Positions 1-12,128 of a DNA stretch of 64,000 nucleotides are shown in pieces. Location: the NCBI GenBank assembly GCA_963920525.1, contig OY986435.1, positions 296,905,708-296,969,707 on the forward strand, in the 5' to 3' direction. Made by a program: the position numbers and the translations under genes. Under the pieces are notes generated by a model. It did not search any database. It saw nothing but the letters and a program-made list of their open reading frames with translations, and was not told where the DNA came from. The stretch comes from Dichetophora obliterata (taxonomy: Eukaryota; Arthropoda; Insecta; Diptera; Sciomyzidae). The stretch's first letter is position 1; each line of letters starts with the position of its first letter.

Positions 1-1450
1 TCTTGCAGCATTTTCTTCAATATAATCTGTCCTCTGCAAAGATCTGAAGATGTAAAAAACCGGGATACTGATAGCTCCAAGTATCAGTATGAATAGCAAA
101 GTTGAAAATCCATTGATTATAGTCCTAATTTTTATAGTTTGGATTTCACGTGTGTTATTTATATGTAGCTCGTTCAAACTTTCAATTGACAAAAAATTTT
201 CTAATTTTTCTTCTAATGGTGTCGGTTGTAGGACTGCAGGTATTGTTTTAACTGGGGGTGCTTCTAAGTTACTGTAAGTTTTATTTTTGGCTATAATCGA
301 TGTGTTGCTGAATTTTATCAAGAATGTGCCGGTCAGGTTGTGCTTCGTATTACCAATTATTACTTTATCCTTATAATCGTTAAGTAGGATAACTCCTGGG
401 TATATTTCCTCTATGAGCGGGATATGTTGTCCATTAATATATGTGCATGCTGATGCTAGACTTCTTATAACATTAGGTATACAAGTATCGTTACTTAATT
501 TAATTAATTTATTATTATTGCAAATATTAATAGAACTATATCTAATACAATCATTTTTAATTCCGTATATTTCATTATTGTTTTTTATTACCTCCTTATA
601 TTTTAATTTTATAACTTTCCCATTTTTCTTTACTGGGCGTATTAAAATGTTTTCATAAATTGTTCCGCTTGTAAGTGGTATTTTAATTATATATAAAATC
701 ATAGAATCCTTATATATTACATTTACTTTTGCGTATTCCACCGCCTCCTCAGGAGATGCAAAAGGCATTTTCTCCTCTTCGAGTTTTCTTAATGCTATTT
801 TGATTTCTAATTTATTCAATATCATTGAGTTAATTACTCCAGTTTTCGCCCATTGAATGGCATACTTTACATTTATCAATTGTTCTTTTATTAGTCTAAT
901 TCTGTTTTGTATATTAATAGATATTTCATCAACAAAGCAATCGTCTTTGCGTATTGCGTTTGAAATCTTATTTTACATCTTAAATCTTAGTTACATTATT
1001 AATTCTATCACTTAAAGCTTGATTAATTACTATTTGTGCATTATTATTATTGTTTAATTCATTTAAATTCATTTTTAACAATTCAAAATCATCGTGGTCT
1101 GGCGTACCAGCAATGTATTTCCACGCTGTTCCGATAATATTGAAAGATCTCTTAAATCTAGTTATATTCAGAGGTGCAATGCTCTGTACTATTTCCAATG
1201 TTTGTTTAATTTCTTGTTGTAGGAGAGGATAAAAAATATTTTCTTTAGGGATATTGTCGTCAATGTACGTTTGAGTTTGTTGTAAAAATTTGTTGTACAG
1301 TTCCAGGTCTATTGAATGTATTATCCTAAAAATTCCGTCCTGAATTTTGGTTCGTCCATTGTTTATCGTTATAAGGTGACTGGAAGTGTAGTCGAGTATC
1401 TGTACGTCTGCCAGTGATAACGCGAAGAATAATCTGAAAAATAAAATCAT
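1..1450 (-). pseudogene. env: Errantivirus env, interrupted and cut by window edge
   Basis: Envelope glycoprotein gene of the endogenous retrovirus. The first 156 codons (1450 down to 980) start with a hydrophobic signal-like stretch. They contain a basic RFKR cleavage site of furin type near residue 125, followed by the W-K-Y-I-A-G-T-P-D region typical of insect errantivirus Env proteins. Two stop codons in this frame lie at 980-982 and 968-970. Clearly Env-like coding then continues in another frame to position 1, so a small indel near 965-985 breaks the gene. A strongly hydrophobic membrane-anchor-like stretch is encoded near 60-135. The ATG at 1448-1450 touches the pol stop; in the family env is made from a spliced mRNA. 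I did not reconstruct the joined protein. Confidence 0.8.
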
Positions 1451-4400
1451 TTATGTTTTTATAAGGCTTTTGTGAACTGTTCTCCTGGATCTCGTTACGA
1501 CTGTGGAGTTCAGGTCTCTAGCAACTATTTCCTTCTTGTATTTGGGTGTTAATTTGTTTCCGAGTCTTTTGTTTATTTTGACATAAATGACGGCTCCTTC
1601 GGCGTATGTCTTAGGGGGGGATTTTTTTTGGTTATGGTAACTGAGGTCGGTAATTTGTTTTTCCTGTAATTTTTTTATTGTCTCTTGACGGAAAATTTCT
1701 AATTGTTCTGGGTCGCTACTAACTCTTCTACCAAACAATACTTCAACTGGCTTTTTTCCAGTGGTTGAATGAATGGATAGATTATACTCTTTAACAGATC
1801 TTTCTACCAATTCTTCAAACGAACCATGTGCATTATTTGTTTTCAGACAACGCATTATTTCTTGGATTGTTGAGTGGAATCGTTCCACTTGTCCGTTTGA
1901 GCAGCTTGTATATGGGGGTGTACGAAAAATATTTATTCCAAATTCATTTTCGATCATATAATTTATGGAAACTGAGTTGAAGGATTTTTCGTTGTCTATT
2001 ATAATGGATTCGGGTATGAGGAAGAATAGTATGTCTCTTAAAGGTTGCTTTATATCTTCTGCTGCCCTAGATTTTATTACTTTTGCTACAGCGAATTTTG
2101 AAAATTTATCTATAGCGGTCAAAATGGAATGGTTGTCAGTTATAAAAATGTCTAAGTGTACAATTTGTCCGGGATATTGTGGGATAGGAGTGGCTTGAAT
2201 CTCTGGCCTTGCGGGGTGGCGGTCGTATTTGTTTTCCCTACAAGTAACACAATTTTTAACGGCTCTTTCTATCTTGCTGTTCATGGAAGGAAAGTAGTAT
2301 TTTTCGATTATTTGAATTTTATTTTCACGAGCATTTCTATGCGCTCGGTTGTGTGTGCGTGCTATAATATTGTCCTGTTCTTGTACATCAGTTACGTCTT
2401 CTACTTGTTTTTGAGTAAACCTGATTTTATATTTACTAAAGTGTAACGGGTAGATCTCTTGAATCTGTCCCATAATACTTTCATCAGTTTTGATACAGTT
2501 AATAACAGAGGGGTTAAGATAGTTTTTTAGGTGTCTTATTAATTTAGAGGAATCGTAATGTGGCTCGGTAATCGTATGTCTATGGTAGGTGGGAAAAACA
2601 ATTTTGAATTCGTATGCAGAGTTTGTTTGGTCAGTATTAAAAAATATTTGGTTTTTAAATGCGTTAATGGGTACATCTACAGAAAAAATCAAATTATGGG
2701 AGGAACTTTCATCGCTATGAACGCTAGATGTCAATACATTAATTTGAGAATGTGGCATTCTAGATAAAGCGTCGGCAACAACATTTGCTCTTCCGGGTTT
2801 GTAATGCAACTTATAGTTATATTCTTCAAGGATGGCTTTCCATCTCTTCATTTTACTATTATTGTTTTTGTTGCTTAGAGCGTAGGTTAGTGGTTGATGG
2901 TCGGTATATATGTTCACTTTAGCTGTACCGTAAAGGTAATTCCTTAGAGAGTTCAAAGCCCAAATAATGGCCATCATCTCTTTTTCGTTGGTTGCATAAT
3001 TTTCTTCTGTCTTGCTTAATGTCCTTGATATAAATGTAATTGGTTTGTCGTCCTGGGATAGTACGGCGCCAATGGCGTAATTAGATGCGTCAGTCGTCAA
3101 ATTAAAGTCTTTGTCGAAGTTTGGATATGCCAGCATAATATCTTTGGAAACAAGAGTGGATTTAATTTTATGGAAAGCATCAAGTGCTTCAGAATTTAAA
3201 ATAATTTGAGTTTTTGCAGACTGGTTTTTGGACACATGTCCTTCCTTCCCCCTTAAAAGGGATGTCAAGGGTTTTGCCAGCTTTGCGTAATCCCGTACAA
3301 AGCGTCGGTAGTACCCTGACAGACCTAGGAATGATCTTAATTCTTTCAGTGTTGTGGGTGGTGCAATTTTGTCTATGGCTTTAATTTTTTCGGGATTCGT
3401 AGTAATCCCTTCCGAAGAAATGATAAATCCAAGAAATTCAACCGATTTTTGAAAAAAGTGACATTTGTCTAATTGCACTTTCATGTTAGCTTCTTCGAGA
3501 GTTCTGAAAATCTTTTCTAAGTGACGAATGTGATCGCTTTCGGTTCTACTGAAGATGATAATATCATCAATATATACGTAACAAAACTTACCGATACAAT
3601 CACGCAATATATCATCGAGAGCTCTTTGAAAAATAGATGGCGCATTTTTCAGGCCAAAAGCTAGTCTCGTGTATTCGTACTTTCCATTATTTATGGAGAA
3701 AGCCGTTTTTTCAATATCAGATTCTTTAAGCGGGATCTGATGAAATCCGCTTTTCAAGTCTAGCACGGAGAAAAATGTATTATTTCCCAATTGTGCAAGA
3801 ACTTCGGTGATCTCCGGTATTGGATATCTATCAGCAATAGTGACGGCGTTAAGCTTTCGGTAGTCAGTTACTACTCGATATTGCTTATTACCTGCAGAAT
3901 CGCATTTTTTAGGGACGATCCAGACCGGCGAATTATAAGGCGATCTAGAAGGTCGAATGATGCCATCATCAAGCATTGCTTGAATTTGATTTTCCACTTC
4001 GGACTTTAAAGATATTGGATATGGGTAATATCGGGTATATACGGGAGAGTCGTTACTCGTTCTTATTTCACCAATTACTTTGGTTGTATACGTCAATTTT
4101 CTGTCTGGTTCGGCAAATAGATTTGGTACCGTTGCAATTAAACTGTGGAGATTTTTTTTCTGATTTTCTGTCATTTGCTCGTCTTTAATATTATTTGAAT
4201 TCATAGTCTGTGATTTCATTTGTTTAATTTTAATTTTGATGTTATTTCTAACTACCATATAACTATCCTTTGTGTGAATAATTGCGCCTAATTGGGTAAG
4301 GCTTTCATTGCCTAAGATTCCGTGAAAAGATTTAAGAGTAGGTAAAATGTAGAATTTAAGATTTATATCCTCAAGATTAAAAAGATTTAAAAATGTGTGT

Positions 4401-4584
4401 TGCTTTATTTCTATATCGCCAGCTATTGACTTCGCAAAATAGGGTTGTTCATTTGATATAGTTTTTTTCACTATGGATGGCTGAATATAATTTTTTGTAG
4501 ATCCGGTGTCTATTAGAAAATTAAAAATTTTCCCACTCTCCGTTCTACATTGAATGTAAGGTAACGAAGAGTCAGTTAGCCTAA
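1451..4584 (-). CDS. pol: Errantivirus Pol: protease, reverse transcriptase, RNase H, integrase
   Basis: Polyprotein that matures the particle, copies the RNA and integrates the DNA. It lacks its own conserved start and is reached by -1 frameshifting from gag near 4582. The protease motif DTGS is encoded at 4499-4510. Counting from the first internal Met (4469-4471), the RT catalytic Asp is about residue 238 and the YIDD box 300-303. The RNase H Asp is about 461. The integrase zinc motif is H707, H711, C741, C744 and its catalytic triad D774, D826, E863. About 1,040 codons are open without a stop, which is normal length for the family and suggests a young copy. Whether it is still active cannot be judged from sequence alone. 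Confidence 0.95.
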
Positions 4585-5982
4585 AAAATGTAGGTCGCTT
4601 ACATCAAGCGGCTGCTCATCGTTTTTATCGTAATAACCCTGATCGACATATTCCTGTATGGTTTCATCATGTCCATCGTTCTGTGAAAAGGTCTCATTAT
4701 ATTGCTCAATTTGACGGTTATTATCCATGTCTGCATCAATATGGAAATTCCTCTGCAATTTTCGTTGGTCCTGCTGAGGATATTGGTTTGGTCTTTTTCC
4801 GAAATGGTCGTTTGGTCTTGGTCGATTCATATAATTCATTTTAGCGGAGCGTATGGTCGAGTCAACTTCCATTGGCTCAGGCCTTGGCTGTGGCTTCGGT
4901 GCAAGTGGACGTGGAGGCATATAATTTTGTTGGTGATGGTTGTGTCCAAATTGGTTAAACGATTGCTGAGGTGGTCTATTATGGAAATTATATTGTTGGT
5001 AAGGGCTTCTTTGTGGTTGTGGTATGTATGCTAACTGAGGATGGAAACGATTCTGACCGTGATTATTCGAATGAATTGGAATATTTTGTTGAATAATTCT
5101 ACGCGGAATTTGTGGCGGTTGGTTATTGATTTTGGTTGATATTGCATGACTTTGGTTAGCGTAATTGGACCTAAAGTGTTGGTTTTCTAATTTTAAACAA
5201 AGGTGGAGTGCCTGAGGCAAATCCACGGGCTCCTTCATCCCTAGAAGTCTGGACAAATCACCCTTTAGGCCTCGTACAAATGTATCGAGTGCCTTATCTC
5301 GATATGTTTGAGTAAAGAGTTCAAGTGGCTCTTGGCTCAGTTCCATACAGCCGATTTTATTAAGGATTAACGACAAATGCGTGTAGACCTGCTGGTAGAA
5401 CTCCTGTATTGTATGATTTCCTTGAACTAGCGAGACCATCTGATACTCGAGTGTTCGAATGTCTCTTTTGTCTGCGTAGTGCAGAGTTAAGCACTTGGAA
5501 ATCGCCTTCCAGTTGAGGGGAGTGTTATAAGATTCTAACGCAGTGTCTGCGTTTCCGACAACTTTATTGCGGATTACGTTAAGTATTCCGTAATATTTGG
5601 GAGTGCCTCTGAGCGGCTCGTAGATCTGGAGGATGCGATCTACGCTTTTTTTCCAGGAATTGAATTCTCCAGGATTCCCAGAAAATTCACGCAAGCAGCG
5701 AACAACATCTGGAATTTTGTCCAGCTCACTGGTGTTGTTCCTGAATGATGGATCAATAGTTTGATCCAAGAAATTTGGCAGATTGGCATTATGAGTTTCA
5801 GATGCCTGAATTAAACTTCGAAACTGTGTCTGAAGGACGTTTTGAACTATTTGCGTTATCATGGTAGTTATTTGTTCGTTATTCATCGTTTGTTGTGTCG
5901 GTACCGTATTACTAGAGTTAGGATTTTGATTTGGAGGATGATTTAGCACGGGGGGGCGGATAAGATTATCAGGATTAGACAT
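4576..5982 (-). CDS. gag: Errantivirus Gag structural protein
   Basis: Structural protein forming the intracellular particle, 468 residues from the ATG at 5980-5982. An ATG upstream at 6123 would only add a low-complexity Phe/Tyr/Ile tract encoded by leader sequence, so I chose the inner start. The first 60 residues are rich in Pro, Asn and Gln. The middle (about residues 75-290) has the capsid-like helical region with W and L spacing typical of gypsy-group Gag. The C-terminal third is Gln/Asn/Pro-rich with a P-M-E-V-D motif. There is no CCHC zinc knuckle, as usual in errantiviruses. The frame is open to the stop at 4576-4578, where -1 frameshifting gives Gag-Pol. Confidence 0.88.
   Translation of the reverse strand: MSNPDNLIRPPVLNHPPNQNPNSSNTVPTQQTMNNEQITTMITQIVQNVLQTQFRSLIQASETHNANLPNFLDQTIDPSFRNNTSELDKIPDVVRCLREFSGNPGEFNSWKKSVDRILQIYEPLRGTPKYYGILNVIRNKVVGNADTALESYNTPLNWKAISKCLTLHYADKRDIRTLEYQMVSLVQGNHTIQEFYQQVYTHLSLILNKIGCMELSQEPLELFTQTYRDKALDTFVRGLKGDLSRLLGMKEPVDLPQALHLCLKLENQHFRSNYANQSHAISTKINNQPPQIPRRIIQQNIPIHSNNHGQNRFHPQLAYIPQPQRSPYQQYNFHNRPPQQSFNQFGHNHHQQNYMPPRPLAPKPQPRPEPMEVDSTIRSAKMNYMNRPRPNDHFGKRPNQYPQQDQRKLQRNFHIDADMDNNRQIEQYNETFSQNDGHDETIQEYVDQGYYDKNDEQPLDVSDLHFLG
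4582..4588 (-). promoter_or_regulatory. -1 ribosomal frameshift heptamer T TTT TTA between gag and pol
   Basis: The last gag codons are CAT TTT TTA GGC TAA. The heptamer T TTT TTA is in the correct register for simultaneous slippage and sits one codon before the gag stop. The pol frame is exactly -1 relative to gag and is open across the site. This is a well-known slippery sequence of retroviruses. I did not identify a convincing downstream pseudoknot by eye. Confidence 0.85.
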
Positions 5983-6310
5983 ATTAGAAAATTTTATTTT
6001 ACAAAAAAACTTTTTAAAAGATCTTGTAATAATTTTGTTTATATATATATATATGTGTAATAATATATATATGTAAAAAAAGAAAAAATATATGTAAAAT
6101 GAAATTGTGTTCTTTTTTTTCAAAAAAATTTTACATGAATTTTAGCATGAGAATTGTTGTTAAAAATTTGTTCTTGAAACCGGGAGGTCCCGTTTTATGG
6201 TGGTGAACCGTGGCTTCGTGTTTTTAATTTATTTTATGGGCTGCACAAGCCAGTTTTATAAAATAGTTCTTCTTGTTTAGATTGAGTTCTTCTTATATTT
6301 TCTTCTCTTT

Positions 6311-6485
6311 TCTTCTCATTTAAATCTTAATAAAATTAATTTCAAAATGTAACAAAATGTATTTCTTGGCAATGCAAAAATTTAAAATTTTCTTCGCTTG
6401 TCTTCTCATTTAAATCTTAATAAAATTAATTTCAAAATGTAACAAAATGTATTTCTTGGCAATGCAAAAATTTAAAATTTTCTTC
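6311..6485 (-). repeat. 90-bp tandem duplication in errantivirus leader
   Basis: A unit beginning TCTTCTCATTTAAATC at 6311 recurs at 6401, with about 85 bp essentially identical, so the period is 90 bp. It lies in the non-coding leader between primer site and gag. The rest of the leader (5983-6907) is AT-rich with no other gene. Confidence 0.85.
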
Positions 6486-6907
6486 TTCACAGTTTAAGCG
6501 ATAAATTTGCATTTATTATAGTTACTTTGTTATTTAATTATGTTCTTTGATAGCACTTTTTTTTCAAGATTCACAAAACTATTAAATTTTCTAATAATAA
6601 ATTTCATACAATAAAAATTACAATGTAATGCTTACGATAAAAATTTCAGGATCATTGTTGATTGTTGATTTGATTTGTCCTATCCTGTCCGTGTCCGTGA
6701 AGCGGCTGGTGTCCAACACCGTCCTTTTTGCTGCAGGTACGCAGGTACTGAGGGGCCTCGTTCTTCACAATCTTACAATAAGGAAACCCGGCAAAGTATA
6801 TTTTTTCAATAGAAAAATATTTTTTTCGTGGAGTGGTGCTTAGTCACTTTTAAACCGATAGTGGTGCTTAATCACTTTTTTAAACGATTTCACGCGACTT
6901 TTACCGG

Positions 6908-6925
6908 GTCCCTGCTCGGGCGCCA
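6908..6925 (-). other. Primer-binding site, tRNA-Lys type
   Basis: On the minus strand the 18 bases TGGCGCCCGAGCAGGGAC follow the LTR end directly. They match the form of primer sites complementary to the 3' end of tRNA-Lys, as used by gypsy-group elements. This marks the inner LTR boundary and minus-strand cDNA start. Confidence 0.85.
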
Positions 6926-7373
6926 ATTAAAACATTTGATGTTTAAATGTTTTTTTAAAAAAGAAACATCAGAGAGAGGCTCTGATGTTCTGTTCTTTAT
7001 TGAATGACACAAACTTAAAAACTGAACTTAACATTTTCTATATCTTAATAATAAGAGGTCTAGCGTAGCTGCAACAGGTAGCAGCGCAGTCGACTTTGCA
7101 CGCGCTCCAACTGCAGGAAATAATGTAGACATAGCGTCAGCAGTTTTGACTGTGGGAACGATTGTGAAAACTTTTAATGTGCGAGGTGTTAACTTACATA
7201 CATGCTGAAAATAAACATTCGTTTTATTTGTACTCCAACTCATGGCAGAAAAACCAGGTAGGGCCGACTCAGAGAGGAATGAAGTAGAAAGCAGAGAAAA
7301 GCGAGCTAGTTGTCAAATACAGCTGTTCATGTCGAGTAAAAATTAAGAATATCCAAAAAACTTTCAGCTAACT
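6926..7373 (-). repeat. 5' long terminal repeat of the errantivirus
   Basis: The inner edge is fixed by the primer site. The outer edge is proposed at AGTTAGCTGAAAG (minus strand from 7373), because gypsy-group LTRs begin AGT and end AATT; length about 448 bp. It holds an AATAAA polyadenylation signal at 6996-7001 and a perfect 10-bp stem with a 5-nt loop at 6965-6989 just inside the LTR end, probably in the R/U5 RNA. The outer edge is less certain, since the second LTR is not in the window. Confidence 0.6.
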
Positions 7374-8752
7374 GAACCAATTACCAAACAAATCTAAAAC
7401 AACGACGCACAGAGAAGAGCAAGATCGCAGCGGTTGAGAAGCGTTAGAGGGGATGAACCGAATCGTCCACAGAAAATAAACAGAACTTTGCTTACTATGT
7501 CCCGCTTTTCACTCGTTACACACGAAAATTCTTGAGCTTGCGGCAAAAGCAATTATTGCTCCGAGAGCAATTATTGATCTGGTAGCAAGATCTCTTTGTC
7601 CCGCTTTTCACTCGGCAATAATTGCCTTGCCGCAAGCAGTTTGTCGATTATTCGCCCGCATGAGAGGGCTTACGAAAGTCCCCTTTAAACCTGAGTAGTC
7701 AACAAACTACTTGCGGTGAAAGCAATTATTGCTAATAAAATTGCCGAGTGAAAAACGGCTCTTTGCAGCGTATGCAGAACAAAAACAACAATATCAGCAG
7801 CTAGTAGCAACGTTGCCAGTTATGTTGGAAAAATCCCATTCGTGGTAATTATTAATTGCCCTTAGGAATTTTTGTTTTTGGGAATTCCTATTAAATTTAT
7901 TTATTCCGCGTTGTGTTTTTTTACGAGGAAATTCAGTGGTGTATTTTTTAATTTCTGTGGGAGTTTGGTAATATTCTTTTTAAATTTTTTTTTTCTTTTT
8001 TAGTAAGCAAAATGTCATTGTGGTATTTTTTAATGCGAATTAGATTTTTGTGGCAATTTTAAATGCATATGGAATTTGTGGTGGTATTTTTAAAACGCGT
8101 GGTATTTTTGTGGTAATTTTTAATGATCGTGGGATTTTTTTTTATATTTTTTCTTGCGGTAGAAACTTTTTGTTTTATCTCTACCATGGTAATTTTTGGT
8201 GTATTTAATTTAAGTTACTGTCAAAAAAGGAACTTTTTGTCGGAATTGTTTAAAATTTTAACTGGCAACCTTGGCTAGTAGTAGTACATTTTCTTGTAGC
8301 CACATACTGGCTGTCTAGCTACATGCATCTGTATCCTCTTTTGTATTACAACCCAACAAGCCATGAATGTCACTGTTCCAGCTAAACGGTACTTAAAACG
8401 GCAGCGTCTCAGTTGCTGGTATGAAAACGACATGTTTTTGAACCTTTAAACCGTTCTCTATATAATTTTAAAGATCTTTTTTATACTTATCAAGAATCGA
8501 AATGAAATTGATGTCACATTCGCTTGATGCGCTGACGTCGTTTTTCTTGTCTTTTTTCCCCTCTCTTTTTCACCCGTTCGCCTAAAAACTCTAAAATATG
8601 CATTGAATCTTGTATTGAAATCAAGGTAGTGCAGTTGAGTTGCCGTTTATTGTGTAGTTTATTGTTGCAACTTAACAAAAACCATTTTAAGAAAAGATTA
8701 CAATTCTTTAACAACAAATAAAATGAATATAAAAACTAAAATTTTCTATATA
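7374..8752. other. Non-coding AT-rich stretch with an inverted-repeat cluster
   Basis: No gene recognised. At 7497-7757 the motif CCGCTTTTCACTCG occurs twice in direct orientation (about 7501 and 7599). It recurs inverted near 7743, around several GCAATTATTGC palindromes, so this is probably a small inverted-repeat element. From 7960 to 8200 there is a degenerate repeat of GTGGTATTTTTAA-like units. Confidence 0.5.
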
Positions 8753-8756
8753 TCCT

Positions 8757-8935
8757 TGTTATTTATTATGTTGATTTTCTATGATTTAAATACAAATTCT
8801 AAATATTCTAAATTCAAAATTTGATTTTAAATACAAATTCTATTTGTTTGATAGTTTAAATTCGCTTATTGAGCTTTAGATCAGGCTAGAACAATTAATT
8901 GCTCTAACTAGTTATCCAATCAGATAACTAATTAA
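8757..8935 (+). repeat. Repeat family A, diverged fragment
   Basis: Matches the left half of the complete family A element at 44407-44835, including two TTTAAATACAAATTCTA blocks and the TTTGATAGTTTAAA motif, followed by GAACAATTAATTGCTC. Both ends are missing or unrecognisable. Confidence 0.75.
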
Positions 8936-8977
8936 TCAGCAAGTGATGTTTTCCTTTTCGTATTGAAAATGTTGTAC

Positions 8978-9215
8978 GAAGCCGAAAATTGATAATTAAA
9001 CTTCCGAACATATTCTGTGTGTGTGTGTGTGGAATAAAGGAAAAGAAAACGAAATATTTCTATTTTTGTAATATTAAACCTTTAAAAAACAAACAAAAAT
9101 ACTTTGTTTTGTAGTTCTATAAAAATGTAGATTGTAGGTGCATAATATTTTGAGTGTGTACAAAAGACATAAAGTATTCAATACTTTTGTAATAAAAAAT
9201 TATCTCATTTATTAT
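8978..9215 (+). repeat. Repeat family C, continuous copy
   Basis: This stretch runs from GAAAATTGATAATTAAAC to a block ending ATCTCATTTATTATTATA. Its first part matches 32165-32250 and its second part matches 38390-38545. Here the two parts are adjacent, so it shows the unbroken order of the family. It contains a (GT)n tract near 9018-9031. Confidence 0.65.
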
Positions 9216-11969
9216 TATACAATATTTATCAACAATAGAGAACATTTTTCATTTTCTATAAATTTTTCTCTATAAATGAGATTTTTTTCAGTGAGAGAAA
9301 AATACTTATCATTATTAGAGAAATGAAATATTTTCATTTCCCACAAGGAAGGAAATATTTCTTCGAATATGTAAAAATTTATTATAATTGAAGTAAATTT
9401 TATTTGAAATAAAGAAAATTTCTACTATCGAATAAAGTGAAATTTTGTATCACAAAAAGATAGGTGTTTAGTGCAGTTTCTCTGGATTCAACACGTGAAA
9501 ACAAGCGAAAATCCATATATTCACTTGAGTCGGGAAAGTCTTTTGGCAGTGAATTTACAATTAAAAGCAAACCAAACGTTTTATCGCAAGCGCAACTGAA
9601 TGATTAAATAAGAGATCAACGAAGAGAGTGACGAACATGGGGAAAACGGATTGAATTTTGTTATTTGAAAACTGACTTATTAAAATTCTCCGCTATAAAA
9701 TCTTGAAATAATTTCTGAGATATGTACTTAACTATAAGCGATACAGAAAAAAATGCAAAAATAGACAAACAATAAATTTGAGCGCTTTCGTTCAATTGTA
9801 CAGAACTTTTTAATTTTCCAATTGATTTTGTTCAATAGTAGCTTATTCATATATCAAACTGCCCAAAGTATTTAAAAACACTAAAAATTTCTTGAAATTT
9901 AATTTATTCCTACGAAAATAACGAGTTATTAAAGAAGTGCTAATACGAAATTCGATTAGCTTTTAAACTATTTTTTTTATCAAAAAAACTTAAATGTAAA
10001 CGATATAAGAAAACAATACAAACGACATCATTTAGGAACCGGAATTAGGGACTGATGTTTACATTTAAATCGCAAACAACTTCTAATTATGTGTAAGCCA
10101 GTGTAATAAATTACGTACCTGAAACTACCAAACAAACAAAAAAAAAGTTTGAAATCGAGATAATTAACTACAGCATAATTTAACAAAACCGAATATATTA
10201 AATTACAAAATCAATAAATCAGTAATCTTTCGACAAACAGTCGTCGAGTTAAATCCTGAAACGTCAAATGACGACAAATGACAGCTTATATTATTTTATG
10301 TGTCCACAAATCATAAGCAAAACAAATGCGCGGTCATAAGAAATTCATGAAAAAAATTGTCCTTTGAAAATGCTTTAAGTATCTGCTTATAAATGTTGTG
10401 TTGTTTGTCAGAGGGTAAACACATTAAACCACAGCAAACAACATTTTTGTTTTGTATCGGTGATTTCAAGAAGAGCTCTGCACACACACTCTCATTAAGA
10501 GAAGAAAAAACGTCGACAAAAACAACAAAAACAGGAATATAGCCCCCAGAATGACCCACAGACTAAAGCATTTTATGTGCAACAGTAGTTTGACGATTAC
10601 TTCAGTTTATTTTTTTTAATATTTTAAGGATCGCCATAAAAAACCTTTAGCCGAACGAAAACTACAGACAACCCATAACAGAGGGGGGGGGGGGAACGAT
10701 CGTAAAAACTTGAAGAGAACTGAAGGGCTGTGCCGTAAAAACCAGGAAATGTTTATAAATACAGACAATTTGGTACAAACTCTGAACTCTAAGCATGCAA
10801 TATTGGAGCGTTTTTTATTGTTCGGAATATTTCACTTTTTGAGACAAGCTGTAAAGTGTCAGAAGGTCAAGTAAGAAAGACATAACAGAACAAAACAGCA
10901 CATAAAAAGCAAGCAATGTCATGAAAAACCTGACATGAAAAGCAGTAAAAAAGAAGCACTGACAGATTGCAACCCTTAAGGAATGTGCAAGAACATAAAA
11001 GAGGAGTGAATTTAAGAGTAAAAAAAAGGAGACGCTGCTTAAAATAAGGAGTATTTCAAGTTTTCAATTAGAATTTAATAAATTTCAACATTTAATATTC
11101 TCAAATTAAAAATCCCGCATTAATTAATAAAAACCCAATTTTCACTTCACTGACACCCCACAAATACTCGATATACAAACACTCGCACACACACACACAC
11201 ATTCACACGATTACTCGTGCATACATATGTCAACAATCCACTTGTCACTTTGACAGTCACGCACTTTTGACAGCTGCTCATGTTGACGATGGCACCACAC
11301 ATCACTGCGTTTAGGCATCAGTGGCATCAGATTACATCACAAACAGTGTAAATAAAAAAAAACTAATTTGTTTCAGGAAAAAAAAAGACAAACCCAGCGC
11401 AATATTGTGTAGAAGCTTGAGAGCTGATTAAAAGATTTAAGTTCATAAAACCACGGTTTGTGACTTTAAACATTTAGCTTACATTAAAAATTTTAATTAT
11501 GCCTGTTCATAATTTATTACTGCGCTTCTGGGACTTACATAACTACTTTCAACTTGGCTCCTTTTTGTTAATGAAATCATTAAGTTTCTGTACGTTGACT
11601 TGGTGTTTCATTAAGAGTTCTGCATCAATTTTTATAGCCAGCCACAATTGGCTATAAAATATTTTACGATATTAATAAAAACAACTGATCCGCCAATATA
11701 AAAAAATAAAAAAAATGTTCATCTTTTTTTTTGGGTCAATTACAAATTTTCAGACGTTCGTCGAGCTGTCTGTCTCGTAAGAGGACCAATTTGTACACAC
11801 AGACCTAAAAGGTCTTCTTTTACATACGTAGTAGTTTTTGCCAATATTCTCTTAGGAAATTAAATTCTATATAATGTTACTTACTGTCATTATCATCCTC
11901 CGTCAGAATTGAATACAAATTCTAAAAAATCAATATTAGAATGTTTCCACAAATGTCCACCCAATGTAA
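9216..11969. other. Non-coding AT-rich region
   Basis: No gene, RNA or clear mobile element seen. Simple repeats are a run of 12 G at 10683-10694 and (CA)n at about 11185-11203. Short open stretches, including one of 82 codons on the minus strand near 10311-10559, show no recognisable motif. Confidence 0.6.
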
Positions 11970-12112
11970 TGCTATGTTCACACTGAGAGATAAATGCTCA
12001 TTTACGAAATCCACATTTACGAACGGCTCTTACTCGTTGTAGGAATTACAAGGACAAATATATATAGTAAATGCTCTTAATTAACTTTTAGCTCTTAGTT
12101 TGAACATAGCAT
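11970..12112. mobile_element. Small inverted-repeat element (MITE)
   Basis: About 143 bp bounded by imperfect inverted repeats of roughly 20 bp, ATGCTATGTTCACACTGAGA at the left and its counterpart CTCTTAGTTTGAACATAGCA at the right. No coding capacity. Confidence 0.6.
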
Positions 12113-12128
12113 AAGGTTTTTTGGTAGG

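Larger units (their letters stand above)
1..7373 (-). mobile_element. Errantivirus (Ty3/gypsy-type endogenous retrovirus), left end outside window
   Basis: Read on the minus strand the order is LTR, primer-binding site, leader, gag, pol, env, which is the layout of insect errantiviruses. The pol stop codon directly abuts the env ATG. Gag and pol are open over their whole length and joined by a classic -1 slippery heptamer, while env is interrupted. The second LTR lies beyond position 1, so the target duplication and LTR-LTR divergence cannot be read here. Confidence 0.9.
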
